From: Acorus gramineus
Lineage: Eukaryota; Streptophyta; Magnoliopsida; Acorales; Acoraceae
Length of the DNA: 64,000 bases
Assembly: GCA_030737835.1 (NCBI GenBank)
Contig: CM060850.1
Span: forward strand, 28,995,716-29,059,715
Direction: 5' to 3'
The notes beneath the pieces were generated by a model that was given only the letters and a program-made list of their open reading frames with translations, made no database searches and was not told the DNA's origin. Positions 61,386 through 64,000 of this stretch are shown in pieces. Each line of letters opens with the position of its first letter. Positions within the stretch are counted from its first letter, which is position 1. The position numbers and the translations under genes were made by a program.

Positions 61386-61704
61386 GGATTTTTAATTTTA
61401 AGTCCCTATAAATATGCCTACTTAGGGATTGGTCTCTCACTTCTTCATATTTCTTTTTTAGTCCCCATATTCAACCGTCTATTTGGTTTTTCGTCCCTCC
61501 GCCAAATGTCCGTCCATACACAGTTAATTTGTGAAATGTGATTTTATTTTTAAGTCCTTATAAACTATGTTATTTAGTTATCAGTCCCTACAAACTATAT
61601 TATTTAGTGATTAGTCTCTATAAATAACATAGTTTATAGGAACTTAAAAATACAATCACATTTCATAAATTAACGGTATATGAATAAACGTTTGACGGAA
61701 AGAC
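61386..61704. mobile_element. Foldback MITE, AAGTCCC family, right arm cut off
   Basis: It starts GGATTTTTAATTTTAAGTCC like the 48767 element. It has an inner palindrome (arms about 61480-61580 and 61620-61705) and stops at GACGGAAAGACTAA, where the complete copy would continue AACCTAAATA... The outer right arm is missing from the window. Confidence 0.7.
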
Positions 61705-62109
61705 TAAGGTGCTGTTTGTTTGCAACCAAAATAAGTACTTATTGAGATTAAAGCTGAAATTCAGCATTAATTGTGTTTGGTTGGGTCACATGTAAGTGCT
61801 TTTTCTGTGCCTCCTTAAGTGATTTTGGGTAATAATTTTTCAGTGATGGTCGGGTCGATTATTTCCCGTGAAACGCTTTCGAAGGTCGAGGATGGTCCGT
61901 CAAAAGACCCAATTGCCCCTGCAAACTTCAAGTAATTACGGGCGGTATTTAAACCGACGCCCACGATCACTTCTCCTTCTCTCTCCTTCTTCACGCTGCG
62001 CAGATTTGAAGCTCTTCCACGAAGCGACGAAGCGACGATGCAGAAACCCTAAAGGACACCATCTCAGCTCGATTAATGGATTCTTCTGTACTGATAACCA
62101 AAATCACAC

Positions 62110-62188
62110 ACCGATCCCCTTCGAGAAAACCTTGATCAACATCGACCGATCCCCTTCGAGAAAACCTTGATGAACATCGACCGATCCC
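62110..62188. repeat. 35-bp tandem repeat, 2.2 copies
   Basis: ACCGATCCCCTTCGAGAAAA plus CCTTGATSAACATCG occurs at 62110-62144 and 62145-62179 with one difference, then starts again. It lies in the leader-like region of the preceding entry. Confidence 0.9.
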
Positions 62189-63706
62189 TCACCCCGATCT
62201 GCTACCTCCTCACCTGTCTTCATATACAAGGGCCGATCTCCCTCTCACTGTCTCCAACAAACAGATCCGACACTCCGATCTGCTCCAAAGCCTCTTCTGA
62301 TCTGCTCCCCAGCCGACTATCAAAGTAATATTTTCTACTTCTCCTCTGTTCATGCCTAAAAAATTATAAGATCTGTTGATCTAATGAATATGAGAGTTGA
62401 CTATGAATTATATCCATGTTGGCTTGGATTTTTGTTCTGATATATATCCATTGGTTTCTTCAGGTCTGATCTTGCTAATTTTTAAATAATAAATTATCAT
62501 AGGTTAAAAGGAATAAAAAGGGAAAAAGTGTTTAGGGTTTACTGCAGATTAATCTATAGGGTTTGGTCAATGAAAACATTTGTTTTGTAATTCAATGGTA
62601 GGTGATTGATTGCTTTTTAAGTGGAAAACCTGATTTGTTTGTGGGATTTTATGTAGTTTATCATATTTTTGATTGGTGTATTTAAAGATTTGTGGTACTA
62701 TCTCTGTCTTGGAACCTCCCATGGGGGTGAGTGTACTGCCTATGATCTAAAAAAAAAATGAAGCGTATGATGTTCAATCTCTCAAAATTACCTCCCTCTG
62801 TTTATCAGGTGTATTAACATCCAATGACCAAGCCTTTCGAGACCCTTAAATGAATGATGATGATGTTTTGGTCTTTTGGGCTGTGTATAGGATCTTCATT
62901 AGGAACTTGTGTGGAGTGATGTTAAAGAAATGGAATAAAAATACATGTACATAAGCTTCAAACAGATCAGCTAACTTGGCATAACTACAAAAAAAATTTC
63001 AAATACACTCTAATTTCAATTCAAACTTTCAGGTAACTTGTTTGTGGTGATATTGGATTCTTTTACTTAATTGATTTTATGTTTGCTTCAATGGTGGGGG
63101 GTTTATAAAAATAAAATTTGGGCAGGCCATGTGTTTTACCATCTTTGATTCCTTCCTTGACGGTCAAACTTACAGTGAGGTTTTACACTAACCGAGGTGA
63201 AAAAACAAAAAAAAAACACCTGTCTCTGTCTCTCACTATCTCTTCTCCTAACCCCTTTTTTGCATTCTTTAAGCAGATTTTGGTTTATCTATTGGCCGAC
63301 CGTATTAATGCAATTCTCTTTTGATGTCATCGTGGTTGTATTTTTTTTCATATCTGCACATGGGCCCAATAAGATGGTCTGATTCTGAATGAATTGTTTT
63401 TCATTGGATCTGTGATTCAGCATTCGAGAAAACCAGGCATGTTTAGTTCTGACTTGATAATCTGAAGTCTGAACTGCAAACCTTTACCCATAGCTCATAA
63501 CAGAATTTGCAACCACTTGATCTGAGTCCCCAGTGCTTATCTAATAAAAAAAATACCCCATATTCTGGGATAGATGTTAGGATAGTTTCTGTTTAGTTAC
63601 ATTTTTCTTATTGTCATCATTATTATTGTCTTCGGTGTTTCTTTGTTTTTGTGTAAGATATTACTAGGAGTAATTAATGAAATGAAATTCTTTCTTGGAT
63701 GGTTAT

Positions 63707-63732
63707 GGGGGGGGGGGGGGGGGGGGGGGGGG
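63707..63732. repeat. 26-base homopolymer G run
   Basis: Uninterrupted G26. Its exact length is doubtful in any assembly, and it could form a G-quadruplex. Confidence 0.95.
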
Positions 63733-64000
63733 AGGACTTTAGATTTCCATCCAATCTGTCTCCATGAGAAGGGCTTTGGGAGAATGAAATGAAATGAAAA
63801 CAACCCCTAAAGGACCCGGAAGACAAGGGTTCGTGTCCTCATATAGGGTGCAAGGGTGCAAGACCCTCCCTCTACTCTCTCACACACCCACTATGTATGT
63901 GTATCTGCATCTATGTATTTTATTTTAATAATAATATATATTGTGTATATTTACTTGTTTAAATTAATAACATCTGGTTCTCTCTGTTTAAAAAGAGTTT

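Larger units (their letters stand above)
61708..64000 (+). mobile_element. Candidate Harbinger-type element running off the window
   Basis: Begins GGTGCTGTTTGTTTGC directly after TAA, inside the interrupted foldback element. The subterminal region has AAGTGCTT/AATAAGTACTTATTGAGAT motifs typical of plant Harbinger/hAT termini. A TATTTAAA box at 61946-61953 and a CT-rich, less AT-rich stretch to about 62330 look like a promoter and leader, with a possible donor at 62326 (AAA|GTAATA). No transposase motif and no second terminus are visible, so it is either a long element with its genes beyond 64000 or the 5' end of an ordinary plus-strand gene. Confidence 0.35.

Noticed and set aside
61868-62170. 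100-codon plus frame
   Set aside because: It crosses the 35-bp tandem repeat, is basic and low-complexity, and matches no family.
63806-63930. GGGTTCGTGTCC with a TATGTATGTGTATCTG tail, SINE-like
   Set aside because: Suggestive of a plant SINE end, but no A box or target duplication could be shown; similar weak traces lie at 56800-56890 and 17490-17560.

Overview
The window is nuclear DNA of a flowering plant. It carries spliced genes with GT-AG introns, a chloroplast-targeted chaperonin, an ATL RING-H2 ligase, a class III peroxidase exon, AT-rich intergenic DNA, many short foldback transposons and microsatellites. Coding GC is heterogeneous: the ATL gene and the peroxidase exon are very GC-rich, the others are not. 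I cannot name the species. Long introns and dense MITEs suggest a medium or large genome rather than a compact one. All exon models were read by hand from open frames, splice consensus and family resemblance; there are no transcript data.

Layout. (1) 0.76-2.32 kb, +: two-exon ATL4-like RING-H2 E3 ligase. (2) 2.3-6.7 kb: intergenic, with two Tourist-like MITEs that have TAA/TTA target duplications. (3) 6.77-30.07 kb, -: one large gene with 22 coding exons for a 1450-residue glycine-rich secreted/membrane protein (the Arabidopsis At5g11700/At5g47020/At4g32920 type). Its 5' leader holds an intron and a start-stop AUGUAA element overlapping the main AUG, and one intron holds a cluster of three foldback elements. 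(4) 31.7-49 kb: repeat-dense, almost gene-free. It contains a Mutator-like foldback MITE, about 11 kb of diverged internal repeats beginning with a Helitron-like 5' end, two orphan splice-bounded exons of unknown origin, a nested MITE, an RPA/OB-fold remnant and another foldback element. (5) 49.86-58.55 kb: a compact three-gene island. A divergent CDC20-like APC/C activator (+) converges on a GPI-anchored secreted protein gene (-) with 76 bp between stop codons; that gene diverges from a chloroplast CPN10 gene (+) across a 366-bp shared promoter with two G-boxes. (6) 58.6-64 kb: an LTR-like fossil, a Mutator-type MITE whose right part is tandemly duplicated, the last exon of a class III peroxidase (-), and a foldback MITE apparently split by a Harbinger-like element that runs off the window.

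Functionally the genes are unrelated housekeeping and cell-surface genes. ATL4 and a GroES-like CPN10 gene are, from memory, neighbours in Arabidopsis (At3g60220/At3g60210), so part of the order may be ancestral microsynteny spread apart by transposons. I found no evidence of a clear new biological system. The most promising leads are the start-stop leader element, the two unidentified orphan exons inside the repeat block, and the nested transposons.
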